Shown one piece after another: positions 44,361-52,869 of a stretch of 56,327 nucleotides of DNA. Numbering within the stretch: the stretch's first letter is position 1; each line of letters begins with the position of its first letter. A program made the position numbers and the translations under genes. Source of the DNA: DATKSS01 sp049582065 (GTDB lineage Bacteria; Chloroflexota; Dormibacteria; Dormibacterales; Dormibacteraceae); the NCBI GenBank assembly GCA_049582065.1, contig JBAUTF010000027.1:1-56327 (forward strand). Reading direction: 5' to 3'. Below the pieces are notes generated by a model that saw only the letters and a program-made list of their open reading frames with translations, ran no database searches and was not told the origin of the DNA.

Positions 44361-44963
44361 TCAGACCATCCGGACCAGGCCGCGGCCGAAGACCGCGATC
44401 AGCTCGGCGGTGCGGTCGATATCCTCGTCGCGCACCGGCAGGAAGTAGATCCACGCCGCCCGCTCCGTCGCCGTGGTGATCATCGTGCGTTCCGAGTCCG
44501 AGCTGGGGTTGCCACACGCGCCTTCCGCGTCGGCGACGCAAATGCGACCCTCGACATTGACGCGCACCTTGCCAATTCCGGCGTAGGTCTCCCCCTCCTT
44601 TCCGAGCCGCACCGCGAGCTCCTCGCCTTTGACCTTGTCGAGGTCGTACAGCCCCACCGGCACCTGCAGCTGCACCGACATGGCGTTTGCGACGTCTACG
44701 AGCGAGTTTATGCGCGGCAGCGGCTCGCCTTTACGCAAGCGCCGGAACAGGGCCTCCGACGACGGCCTCACTCGCGTCGGGTCGGTGCCGAACCGCCGGT
44801 AGAGGTCACGAGCCCTGCCGGCCGATCCGACGGATCCCGAGCGCACCGCTTGCATCGTGCGCGCCACCTCGAGCTCGAAGTCGTCGCGGGGCTCGGTGAC
44901 CTCGAGCTCGTAGAGCTCGAGCGTGATTGGCTCGATGTCGATCTCACAGCGGACCTTCAACAC
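44361..44963 (-). CDS. B3/B4 tRNA-binding-domain protein
   Basis: A 200-residue protein matching the stand-alone B3/B4 domain found in the PheRS beta subunit: ARDLYRRFGTDPTRVRPSSE, LPRINSLVDVANAMSVQ, PVGLYDLDKVKG and ADAEGACGNPSSDSERTM. In PheRS this domain edits mischarged Tyr-tRNA; free forms may edit tRNAs in trans or have other roles. Sitting in a Phe/Tyr/Trp synthesis operon is suggestive. GTG at 44963 overlaps the end of aroA. Confidence 0.85.
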   Translation of the reverse strand: MLKVRCEIDIEPITLELYELEVTEPRDDFELEVARTMQAVRSGSVGSAGRARDLYRRFGTDPTRVRPSSEALFRRLRKGEPLPRINSLVDVANAMSVQLQVPVGLYDLDKVKGEELAVRLGKEGETYAGIGKVRVNVEGRICVADAEGACGNPSSDSERTMITTATERAAWIYFLPVRDEDIDRTAELIAVFGRGLVRMV

Positions 44964-46213
44964 AGGTATTCCAGGTGGTCGAAGAAGTCCGGGTAGGAGA
45001 TATCGACGCATTCGGCGTCCTCGATCTCGGTGGTTCCGTCCGCGAGCAGCCCGGCGACCCCCAGCGCCATCGCCACACGATGATCGCCCAGCGATTGGAC
45101 GCGAGCGCCCTCCAGGCGCCGCGGGCCGTTGATGATCCACCCGTCGTCCCGCGCCACGATGTCGGCGCCCATCGACGACAGGCCCTCCTCGATCGCGGCC
45201 AGGCGGTTCGACTCCTTGACCCGCAGGTCGGCGGCTCCGGTGATCACGCTGGTCCCGGCAATCTGCGTCGCAGCCACCGCGAGGACCGGCAGCTCGTCGA
45301 TCATTTCCGCAGCCGCGCCGTTGCGCACCTGGATCGGACGCGTCAGGCGCGCCGGTCGAATGTCGAGGTCCGCGACAGGCTCGCCTCCTTCGGTGCGGCC
45401 ATGCAACGTATCGATCTCCCAGCCGCTGGCCCGAAGGATGTCCGCGAAAGCCGTTCGCGTAGGGTTCACGCCCACCGACTCGAGCCGCACGCGCGAGCCC
45501 TGGAGCAGGCCGGCGGCGACCAGCCAGAATGCCGCGGCGCTGAAGTCACCAGGCACCTCGATGTCGAGCGGTTCCAGGCGCTCGGCGCGGCCCACCTCCA
45601 CCCGCGAGCCGTCCACCTTCAAGTCCACCCCCATGGCCGCCAGCATCAGCTCGGTGTGGTCGCGCGTCTTGACCGGTTCGACGACCGACGTAGAGCCGGA
45701 GGCGTACAGGCCGGCCAAAAGGATCGCGGACTTGACCTGCGCGCTGGCGATCGGCATCCGGTACTCGAGGCCGCGAAGCTGGGTCGTGCCGCCCACGCGA
45801 AGGGGAGGCCAGCTGGCTTCGGCCCCCATCTGGCGCAGGGGCTCGACGACGCGGTCCATCGGGCGGCGCGACAGTGACTCGTCTCCTGTGAGCTCGCTCT
45901 TGAACGCCTGCGCCGCGAGCAGGCCCGCGAGCAGCCGCATGGTGGTGCCCGAGTTGCCGCAGTCGAGCGGCCCGTCTGAAGCATGCAGCCCGTCCATGCC
46001 CCAACCGACCAGCGCGGACCCATCGAGCTCGGCGCCCAGCGCGCGCACGCATGCGACAGTCGACTGCACGTCTGCTCCCGTCGACAGGCCCCGCAGGTTG
46101 CTCTGCCCGGTCGCGACGGCGCCCAGGATGAGCGCGCGATGGGAGATCGATTTGTCGCCCGGCAGCCTGATCGCGCCCTCGAGCTTGCGGGCGCCCCGCA
46201 CGGTGGCGATCAC
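44957..46213 (-). CDS. aroA: 3-phosphoshikimate 1-carboxyvinyltransferase (EPSP synthase)
   Basis: A 418-residue EPSP synthase: LPGDKSISHRALILGAVA near the start, DCGNSGTTMRLLAGLLA, DESLSRRPMDRV, SAQVKSAILLAGL, and VKESNRLAAI with GDHRVAMAL near the end. It joins shikimate 3-phosphate and PEP on the way to chorismate. Gly in the GNSGTTMR motif is of the ordinary type. GTG at 46213 overlaps the tyrA stop (GTGA) and is preferred over an upstream TTG. Confidence 0.96.
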   Translation of the reverse strand: MIATVRGARKLEGAIRLPGDKSISHRALILGAVATGQSNLRGLSTGADVQSTVACVRALGAELDGSALVGWGMDGLHASDGPLDCGNSGTTMRLLAGLLAAQAFKSELTGDESLSRRPMDRVVEPLRQMGAEASWPPLRVGGTTQLRGLEYRMPIASAQVKSAILLAGLYASGSTSVVEPVKTRDHTELMLAAMGVDLKVDGSRVEVGRAERLEPLDIEVPGDFSAAAFWLVAAGLLQGSRVRLESVGVNPTRTAFADILRASGWEIDTLHGRTEGGEPVADLDIRPARLTRPIQVRNGAAAEMIDELPVLAVAATQIAGTSVITGAADLRVKESNRLAAIEEGLSSMGADIVARDDGWIINGPRRLEGARVQSLGDHRVAMALGVAGLLADGTTEIEDAECVDISYPDFFDHLEYLC

Positions 46214-47028
46214 TTGAGGTGGGCCCAACGCTCGCGGACGGCGCGGGCCTCTTCGAAGAGCTCGATCAACCGCGGGTCGTCCGCCTGCAGGTGCCGGCGC
46301 AGCCTGGCCAGCTCAGCGCTGACCGCGTCGAGCATCTCGACGAGGTTCTCCCGGTTGGTTTTCACAACGCCCGCGTAAAGCTCCGGGTCGCCCGCCGCCA
46401 GCCGGCTCATGTCGCGAAAGCCCGACGACGCAAGCCGCGACGCCTGCGGCCAGTCGCTCCGACGCGAGAGGGCCAGCACGTATCCGACGGACAGGAGGAA
46501 CGCGGCGTGGCTCACGCCCGCGACCAGCTGGTCGTGGGTCTCGGCATCCATCATCACCGCGTGAGCCCCGACCGCTTCGACCAGCTCGACGACCTTCGGC
46601 TCACCTCGCGTGAGGACCCATGGCACGTCCTTGAAGATTGATGCGTCCGCGGCGTCTATGCCCGAGGTCTCCTTGCCGCACATCGGATGACCGCCCACCA
46701 GGTCGATTCCCGCCGCCGCAGCCCACTCCATCACGCTTGCCTTGGTGCTGGCCATGTCCGTGAAGACCCTGCCGGCTCCCAGTCGCGCGAGCTGACCGAA
46801 GAGCGCCGGCATGGCGCGGATCGGAGCACCGACCACTACGACGTCCGCCATCTCGACCGCGCTCACGTCAGCGCTTGCCGTCTCGACGATGCCGCGCTCG
46901 AGCGCCTTGCGTACGACTGCCTGGTCGTGGTCACTGCCGGCGATCACCATCTCGGGCCGGGCCTGTTTGAGCGCCAGCGCAAAGGACGATCCCATGAGGC
47001 CCAGGCCCACCACGGCGACTGTGGGCAC
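46210..47028 (-). CDS. tyrA: Prephenate dehydrogenase
   Basis: A 272-residue TyrA: NAD-binding VAVVGLGLMGSSFALALK, a VVGAPIRAMP strand, VGGHPMCGKETSGIDAA with the active-site His, and AAFLLSVGYVLALS with SSGFRDMSRLA. It oxidises prephenate to 4-hydroxyphenylpyruvate for tyrosine. There is no ACT domain, so feedback control by tyrosine, if any, is not through one. AGGAG within the aroF stop region serves as its ribosome binding site. Confidence 0.95.
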   Translation of the reverse strand: MPTVAVVGLGLMGSSFALALKQARPEMVIAGSDHDQAVVRKALERGIVETASADVSAVEMADVVVVGAPIRAMPALFGQLARLGAGRVFTDMASTKASVMEWAAAAGIDLVGGHPMCGKETSGIDAADASIFKDVPWVLTRGEPKVVELVEAVGAHAVMMDAETHDQLVAGVSHAAFLLSVGYVLALSRRSDWPQASRLASSGFRDMSRLAAGDPELYAGVVKTNRENLVEMLDAVSAELARLRRHLQADDPRLIELFEEARAVRERWAHLK

Positions 47029-47042
47029 GGACTAAACCACTC

Positions 47043-48059
47043 CTAGGCGAGCTGCTTCTGCATCGCGCCGAGAAGCCGGCGCAGGTCGGCCATCAAGCGG
47101 TCGAAGCTGTCGAAGTCGAGCGACTGCGCGCCATCCGACAGCGCCTGGTTGGGAGTCGGATGCACCTCGATGATCAGCCCGTGAGCTCCGGCGGCCACCG
47201 CGGCGAGCGACATCGGCCGCACTAAAGACCACCGACCTGTCGCCTGCGACGGGTCGACGACCACCGGCAGGTGCGAAAGCTCGCGGACCAGCGGGACGGC
47301 GTTCAGGTCGAGGGTGAAGCGGGTCGCCGTCTCGTAGGTGCGGATGCCGCGCTCGCATAGGATCACGTCGCGGTTGCCTTGCGACAGGACGTACTCCGCC
47401 GCGAGCAGCCACTCCTCGATCGTCGAGGACATGCCGCGCTTCAGGAGAACAGGCTTGCCAGACCTGCCGGCTTCCTGCAGCAAGGCGTAGTTCTGCATGT
47501 TGCGCGTGCCCAGCTGCAGGATGTCGGCGTAACGCGCCACCAGCTCGACGTCGCCAGGCGACACCACCTCGGTCACCACCTTGAGCCCGGTCTCGGCCCG
47601 CGCCGCTGCCATCATCTTCAGCGCCGATTCGCCAAGACCCTGGAACGAATATGGAGAGGTGCGCGGCTTGAAAGCGCCGCCGCGCAGCACCTTCGCCCCC
47701 TGGGCGGCGACATGGCGCGCGGTCTCGATGAGCATCTCCTCGCCTTCGACCGAGCATGGTCCGGCCATGATCACCACTTCGTCGGACCCGATCTTTACGC
47801 CTCCGACGTCGACCACCGTATTCGCCGGTCTGAACTCGCGGCTCGCGAGCTTGAACGGCTTGGTGATGGGGATGATCTCGTGGATGCCGCTCAGGTGAGA
47901 GAACGCCTCCTTGTAGGCGTACGCGTTGCCGCCGATGACCCCGACGAGCGTCCTCTCCTCGCCGCGCGACAACTCTGTCTTGAGACCGATCTCGTGGACG
48001 CGGTCGACCACCGCGTTGATCTCCGATTCGCTTGCGGTGTGGGACATGACGATGATCAC
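47043..48059 (-). CDS. aroF: 3-deoxy-7-phosphoheptulonate (DAHP) synthase, FL-domain type
   Basis: A 338-residue DAHP synthase of the Thermotoga type: N-terminal ferredoxin-like regulatory domain (1 to about 70), then the KDPG-like barrel with MAGPCSVEGEEM, RGGAFKPRTSPYSFQG, LLKRGMSSTIEEWLLAAEY and ILCERGIRTYE. It makes the first committed intermediate of aromatic synthesis from PEP and erythrose 4-phosphate. The FL domain allows feedback inhibition by Tyr or Phe in relatives. GTG start overlaps the aroH stop (GTGA). Confidence 0.96.
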   Translation of the reverse strand: MIIVMSHTASESEINAVVDRVHEIGLKTELSRGEERTLVGVIGGNAYAYKEAFSHLSGIHEIIPITKPFKLASREFRPANTVVDVGGVKIGSDEVVIMAGPCSVEGEEMLIETARHVAAQGAKVLRGGAFKPRTSPYSFQGLGESALKMMAAARAETGLKVVTEVVSPGDVELVARYADILQLGTRNMQNYALLQEAGRSGKPVLLKRGMSSTIEEWLLAAEYVLSQGNRDVILCERGIRTYETATRFTLDLNAVPLVRELSHLPVVVDPSQATGRWSLVRPMSLAAVAAGAHGLIIEVHPTPNQALSDGAQSLDFDSFDRLMADLRRLLGAMQKQLA

Positions 48060-48451
48060 GGCTTGAGCGACCCCCTCAGGTAATCCAGATCGGCTTGGAT
48101 CGCCTGCGCCCCGCGAAGATAGGCGAAGCGGAAGGTGGCCTGTGGGCGAGGCGTGTTGTAGAGCAGCAGGATGCGCACGCACATCGGCACCCCTCGGGGA
48201 TTGGAGGCGGGCACTTCCATGTCGTGGCCGCAGAGCAGCGGGACGTCCAGCCAGCCCAGCTTGCGAGCGGCGATCGCCGGGAATTCGGCGTTCAGGTCGC
48301 GGGTGGTGGAAAAGTAGGCGAAAGCGATCTCCGAAGAGTCGAGGTCGTTCAGCCGGACCAGCTCACGCAGCAGCTCGTCGGTGGCATCGGTGATGGCCTC
48401 GGCGGTGTTCGCCTCGGCGGTGGTGGCGCCGCGGATCCCCCTCACCGGCAT
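48056..48451 (-). CDS. aroH: Chorismate mutase, AroH type
   Basis: A 131-residue monofunctional mutase of the Bacillus AroH fold: RGIRGATTAEANT near the start with the active-site Arg, GHDMEVP with Glu, MCVRILLLYNT with Arg, and FAYLRGAQ with Tyr. It turns chorismate into prephenate, supplying the adjacent tyrA. Length matches the family. It overlaps trpA by 10 nt. Confidence 0.95.
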   Translation of the reverse strand: MPVRGIRGATTAEANTAEAITDATDELLRELVRLNDLDSSEIAFAYFSTTRDLNAEFPAIAARKLGWLDVPLLCGHDMEVPASNPRGVPMCVRILLLYNTPRPQATFRFAYLRGAQAIQADLDYLRGSLKP

Positions 48452-49215
48452 GCCTTGAGAAGCTCCTTCACGAGCACGACCGGGTCGCCCCCGCCGTCGA
48501 TCTCGCTGACGATCGCGCTGCCCACAACGGCCGCGTCGGCGCTGCCGCGGAGCGCTTTCATGTGCTCCGGGCGCGAGATGCCGAAACCGGCCGCCAGCGG
48601 AAGCCTGGTCTCCCTTCGCACGTCGGCGAACAGCTCCTTCATCCCCTCGGGAAGTTCCTTGCGCGCGCCGGTGATGCCGGTCACGGTCACGCAGTAGACG
48701 AACCCGCTGGAATGAGCGCAGATGGCCTCCATGCGGTCCTTCGACGTGGTCGGAGCGACCATGAAGATCGTGTCGAGCGATGCGGAGCGCAGCCAGCCGG
48801 CGACCGGCTCTGACTCCTCGACCGGCAGGTCGGGCACGATGACGCCCGCAACGCCGGCCTGGGCAGCTTCAGCCGCAAATCGCCGCGGATCGTGCGACAG
48901 GACCGGGTTGATGTACGTCATCAGCACCACCGGCACGCCTTCGGTCGCGATGGCGGCGGCCACCTCTAAAGCGCCGGCGACAGTCATGCCATGCTCGAGC
49001 GCGACCTGGCCGGCGCGCTGGATGACGGGTCCGTCGGCGAGCGGGTCGGAGTGAGGGATGCCGATCTCCAGGGCGGCTATGCCGGAGGCGGCGAGCCTCT
49101 TCCCCACCTCGATCGAGCGCTTCTTGGTCGGGTGCCCGGCCATCATGTAGGCGACCAGCTTCAGGTCGCCATCGGCTCGGACAGCCGCCTCCAGCCGGGT
49201 CGGGTCAGCCACCAT
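48442..49215 (-). CDS. trpA: Tryptophan synthase alpha chain
   Basis: A 257-residue TrpA: LEIGIPHSDPLADGPVIQRA, with catalytic Glu and Asp (ALEIG and PHSDP), TYINPVLS, GVIVPDLPVEE, FVYCVTVTGITGAR, and FGISRPEHM for phosphate binding. It releases indole from indole-3-glycerol phosphate and passes it to TrpB. ATG at 49215 overlaps the end of trpB by 11 nt. Confidence 0.97.
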   Translation of the reverse strand: MVADPTRLEAAVRADGDLKLVAYMMAGHPTKKRSIEVGKRLAASGIAALEIGIPHSDPLADGPVIQRAGQVALEHGMTVAGALEVAAAIATEGVPVVLMTYINPVLSHDPRRFAAEAAQAGVAGVIVPDLPVEESEPVAGWLRSASLDTIFMVAPTTSKDRMEAICAHSSGFVYCVTVTGITGARKELPEGMKELFADVRRETRLPLAAGFGISRPEHMKALRGSADAAVVGSAIVSEIDGGGDPVVLVKELLKACR

Positions 49216-50392
49216 CAACGGAATCCATGTCCTTGTCTCCGCGCCCGGACAGGCAGACGAGGATGCGGCCACCAGGACCGAGGTCTCGCGCGATCACGCC
49301 AGCGTGGTGCAGCGCGTGCGCGGGCTCGAGCGCGGGCATGATGCCCTCGAGGCGCGTGCAGAGCTTGAAAGCGGCCAGCGCTTCGGCGTCGGTCACCGCG
49401 ACGTATTCGGCGCGCTCGATGTCGCGCAGGTATGCGTGCTCGGGTCCGACGCCGGGGTAGTCGAGCCCTGCGGAGATCGAATGGGTCGGAAGGATCTGTC
49501 CGTCGCCGTCCTGCAACACGTAGGAGTAGCTCCCGTGCAGCACGCCGGGACGCCCGCCGACCAGCGAGGCGGCGTGCTCGCCCGACCTGATCCCCCTGCC
49601 GGCCGCTTCGACGCCGACCAGGGACACGTCCTTGTCGTCCAGGAAGGCGGTGAACATGCCGATCGCGTTCGAGCCGCCGCCCACACATGCGACGACCACG
49701 TCCGGCAGCTTGCCGTCGACCGAGACGTACTGCTCGCGCGCCTCGTCTCCGATCACCCGCTGGAGGTCGCGCACCATCTCCGGGTAGGGGTGCGGTCCGA
49801 CGACTGAGCCGATGATGTAGTGCGTCGTCCGCACGTTGGTCACCCAGTCGCGGATCGCCTCTGAGGTGGCGTCCTTCAACGTCTTCGAGCCGCTGGTGAC
49901 CTCGACCACCTGCGCCCCGAGCAGCTTCATGCGCCGGACGTTCATCGACTGCCGCCTCATGTCCTCGGTGCCCATGTAGACCGTGCACTCGAGACCGAAA
50001 CGCGCGCACACGGTCGCGGTCGCGACGCCGTGCTGGCCGGCGCCCGTCTCGGCGATGATCCGCTTCTTACCCATGCGCATCGCGAGCAGCGCCTGGCCGA
50101 GCGCGTTGTTGAGCTTGTGCGCGCCTGTGTGGCACAGGTCTTCGCGCTTCAGGTGGATGTGCGCCCCGCCGAAGTGCTCGCTCAGGCGGTTGGCCGCATA
50201 AAGAGGAGTCGGGCGGCCGACGAACGCGTGGCGGTGCCCGGCGAGCTCGAGCTGGAACTGGGCGTCCGCTTTGGCTTCATGCCACACGCGCTCCAGCTCG
50301 ATGAGGGCGCCCATCAGCGTCTCGGGGACGTACTGGCCGCCGAAGATCCCGTAGCGCCCGTCGATGGGATGCGAGGGCGCGGTCCTGGCCAT
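49205..50392 (-). CDS. trpB: Tryptophan synthase beta chain
   Basis: A 395-residue TrpB1-type enzyme: GRYGIFGGQYVPETLM at the start, PLP-lysine in EDLCHTGAHKLNNALGQ, AETGAGQHGVATAT for substrate, CVGGGSNAIGMF for PLP phosphate, and SISAGLDYPGVGPEH. It joins indole and serine to make tryptophan. Length and motifs are those of the alpha-beta complex form. Its ATG overlaps the trpF stop by one base (TGATG). Confidence 0.98.
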   Translation of the reverse strand: MARTAPSHPIDGRYGIFGGQYVPETLMGALIELERVWHEAKADAQFQLELAGHRHAFVGRPTPLYAANRLSEHFGGAHIHLKREDLCHTGAHKLNNALGQALLAMRMGKKRIIAETGAGQHGVATATVCARFGLECTVYMGTEDMRRQSMNVRRMKLLGAQVVEVTSGSKTLKDATSEAIRDWVTNVRTTHYIIGSVVGPHPYPEMVRDLQRVIGDEAREQYVSVDGKLPDVVVACVGGGSNAIGMFTAFLDDKDVSLVGVEAAGRGIRSGEHAASLVGGRPGVLHGSYSYVLQDGDGQILPTHSISAGLDYPGVGPEHAYLRDIERAEYVAVTDAEALAAFKLCTRLEGIMPALEPAHALHHAGVIARDLGPGGRILVCLSGRGDKDMDSVDGG

Positions 50393-51000
50393 CAGGCTCT
50401 CATCTCCGCCATCCGCACGGCGCGGATGAAGGCGCGCACCTTCTCAGGATCTTTCACGCGCACTTCGGCCTCGACGCCGCTCGAGACGTCGACCCCGTAA
50501 GGTTTGAAACGGCTCACGACGTCGCCCACGTTACCCGGTTCAAGTCCCCCGGCGACGAAGACGCGCCGCGATTCGAGCAGCGGGCGGGCCAGCTCCCAGT
50601 TCCAGGTGCGGCCCGTGCCGCCGCGCTGGTCGGGCGACCACGAGTCGATCATCAGCGGGTCCGGCCAGTCGGAGGCGTTGCCGATCATCCCGTCCCGAAC
50701 CTTCAGCACCTTGATCACCGGCCTCCCGGCATTGAATCCGGGCGGCTCGGACCCGTGAAGCTGCAAAAGGTCCAGGCCGACGAAGCTCGAAACCTGGCGC
50801 ACCTCGTCCTCCGGCTGGTCGATGAACACGCCGACGATCGCCGGGCGGACGTCGAGGGCGTCGACGATGGCCTTCGCCTCCTCGGGCGTGACACGCCGCC
50901 GCGAGGAGCAGAAGTGGAAGCCGAGGAGGTCTGCGCCGGCCGAAGCCGCAGCGGCAGCGGCCTCCGCGTCGCAGATCCCGCATATCTTCACGCGGACCAC
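50392..51000 (-). CDS. trpF: Phosphoribosylanthranilate isomerase
   Basis: A 202-residue TrpF with MVRVKICGICDAEAA (general base Cys), GFHFCSSRRRVTPEEAK, LLQLHG, LMIDSW (general acid Asp) and FVAGGLEPGNVGDVV with VDVSSGVE. Third step of tryptophan synthesis. GTG at 51000 gives the family's MVRVKICGI start; a GTG at 50991 would instead form a GTGA overlap with trpC. Confidence 0.96.
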   Translation of the reverse strand: MVRVKICGICDAEAAAAAASAGADLLGFHFCSSRRRVTPEEAKAIVDALDVRPAIVGVFIDQPEDEVRQVSSFVGLDLLQLHGSEPPGFNAGRPVIKVLKVRDGMIGNASDWPDPLMIDSWSPDQRGGTGRTWNWELARPLLESRRVFVAGGLEPGNVGDVVSRFKPYGVDVSSGVEAEVRVKDPEKVRAFIRAVRMAEMRA

Positions 51001-51803
51001 GCGGTCAGCTCCTTGATCCGAGCTGCCGGGTCGGGCGACCTCATGAGCTCCTCGCCGACGAGGATCGCGTCCGCACCGGCTTCATGCAGGCGTCGCGCGT
51101 CATCAGTCGAATGAATACCGCTTTCGGCTACGAGGACCACCTGTTCCGGGATCATCTTGCGCAACCGCTCGGTGAGACCGAGGTCGATGTCAAATGTGCG
51201 CAGGTCGCGGTGATTCACGCCGACGATCCGGGCGCCCGACTCCAGCGCCGCGTGGGCTTCCTGCTCGTCATGCACCTCCACGAGCGCCGCGATGCCACGG
51301 CTCCTGGCGACCGCGAGCAGGTCGCCCAGTTGAGAGCGTTCGAGCGCCGCGACGATCAGCAGCACCGCGTCGGCGCCGGACGCTCTCGCTTCCGCGATCT
51401 CGAACGGGTCGGTGATGAAATCCTTACGCAAGATCGGCAGCTCCGTCGCCTCGCGTGCCGCCTGGACATGCTCCGGTCTGCCGCCGAAGCTCGCCATATG
51501 TGTCAGCACCGACAGCGCGGCGGCGCCACCCTCCGTGTAAACGTGGGCCAGGTCGGCTGGACTGTACCGCTCGGCCAGGACGCCCATGGTCGGCGTCCGC
51601 TGCTTCATCTCGGCGATCACGGCCAGGCCGGGGCGCTTCAGGGCGCCCGCGAAGTCCTTGGGCGTGTACGCGGCCACCGACCGCTCGAACTGGTCCGAGC
51701 CGACCAGATGACGCCGCCGCTGCAGGTCCTGCCGTGCCTCGAGCACGAGGCGGGACAGGATGTCGCCATCCGGCGTCTCTCCATGGGGGCTCCGCGAAGT
51801 CAC
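50988..51803 (-). CDS. trpC: Indole-3-glycerol phosphate synthase
   Basis: A 271-residue TrpC: DILSRLVLEARQDL at the start, VIAEMKQRTPTMG (the usual E-x-K-x-x-S-P-S with changes), ALSVLTHMASFGG, LPILRKDFI with catalytic Lys, VGVNHRDLRTF and LVAESGIHS. Fourth step of tryptophan synthesis. The frame stays open upstream; GTG at 51803 is chosen by homology. The 64 nt between it and trpD contain a weak hairpin but no clear promoter. Confidence 0.94.
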   Translation of the reverse strand: MTSRSPHGETPDGDILSRLVLEARQDLQRRRHLVGSDQFERSVAAYTPKDFAGALKRPGLAVIAEMKQRTPTMGVLAERYSPADLAHVYTEGGAAALSVLTHMASFGGRPEHVQAAREATELPILRKDFITDPFEIAEARASGADAVLLIVAALERSQLGDLLAVARSRGIAALVEVHDEQEAHAALESGARIVGVNHRDLRTFDIDLGLTERLRKMIPEQVVLVAESGIHSTDDARRLHEAGADAILVGEELMRSPDPAARIKELTAWSA

Positions 51804-51867
51804 GGCGAGCCGCTTCGCGACCCGCTCTGCGGTCCGCGGCGTGGGTCCTCGGACTTCGTGGGGACTT

Positions 51868-52869
51868 TCACTCCATGGAGATTCTGGCCCAGCGCTGCAG
51901 CACCTCGCCCGCCCGGCCGGAGTCGATGGCCTCAGCCGCGAGCCCGAGGCCTTCCTTCCAACCGCCGGCCAGGCCCGACGCCCGCAGAGCTGCGGCCGCA
52001 TTGAGGAGCACGACGTCGCGGCGCGGACCTGTGGCGCCGTCGAGGATCTCGCGCGCCAGCCGCGCGTTCTCCTCCGGCCCGCCCCCGCGCATCGTCTCGA
52101 TTGGGGCGGTCTCGAGCCCGAGCTCGGCAGGGTCGAGCTGGTACTCCTTCCGCCGGCCGTCGATCTCGATCACGTGCGACGGGGAGCTCACGGAGAGCTC
52201 GTCCATGCCGTCCCCGGCATGGAAAACGATCGCGCGCTCGACGCCGAGACGCTGGAGCACGTCGGCCATCTTCGCGGCGAGCTTTCCGTCGGCCACGCCC
52301 AACGCCTGGTACTTCGCGCCGGCCGGGTTGCAGAGCGGCCCCAGGACGTTGAACACCGTCCGCACGGCCAGCTCGCGGCGCGGCACTGACACGAACCGGA
52401 AGGCCGGGTGAAACACCGGCGCAAACAGGAAACCGATCCCCGCCTCGTCGATGCAGCGCGCCACTCCGTCAGGTGCGAGGTCGATCTTCACCCCCAGTTG
52501 CTCGAGCACGTCTGCCGAGCCGCATAGCGACGACGCGGCGCGGTTGCCGTGCTTCGCGACTCGCGCGCCGCAGGCGGCGGCGACGATGGCCGCGAGGGTG
52601 GAGATGTTGAAAGTCGCCAGGCCGTCGCCCCCCGTCCCGCAGGTGTCGAGGAGGTCACCATCGACCTCGATCGGGGTCGCCATCGCCCGCACTGTCCGCG
52701 CGAAGCCGGTGATCTCGTCCGCGGTCTCGCCCTTCATCCGCAGCGCCACCAGGAAACCCGCAATCTGGGACGGCGTCGCGTCGCCATGCATGATCACCTC
52801 GAACGCAGCGGCGGCCTCGTCCTCGCTCAGGGACTCGCAGCGGACCAGCTTCGCGATGAAGTCGATCAC
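51868..52869 (-). CDS. trpD: Anthranilate phosphoribosyltransferase
   Basis: A 333-residue TrpD: DTCGTGGDGLATFNIST for PRPP binding, AAACGARVAKHGNRAASS with the anthranilate-site residues, FVSVPRRELAVRTVFNVLGPL, and HAGDGMDELS. Second step of tryptophan synthesis. GTG at 52869 overlaps the trpG stop (GTGA); its GGAGG ribosome binding site comes from the palindromic element that ends trpG. A longer frame through that element has no homology. Confidence 0.96.
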   Translation of the reverse strand: MIDFIAKLVRCESLSEDEAAAAFEVIMHGDATPSQIAGFLVALRMKGETADEITGFARTVRAMATPIEVDGDLLDTCGTGGDGLATFNISTLAAIVAAACGARVAKHGNRAASSLCGSADVLEQLGVKIDLAPDGVARCIDEAGIGFLFAPVFHPAFRFVSVPRRELAVRTVFNVLGPLCNPAGAKYQALGVADGKLAAKMADVLQRLGVERAIVFHAGDGMDELSVSSPSHVIEIDGRRKEYQLDPAELGLETAPIETMRGGGPEENARLAREILDGATGPRRDVVLLNAAAALRASGLAGGWKEGLGLAAEAIDSGRAGEVLQRWARISME

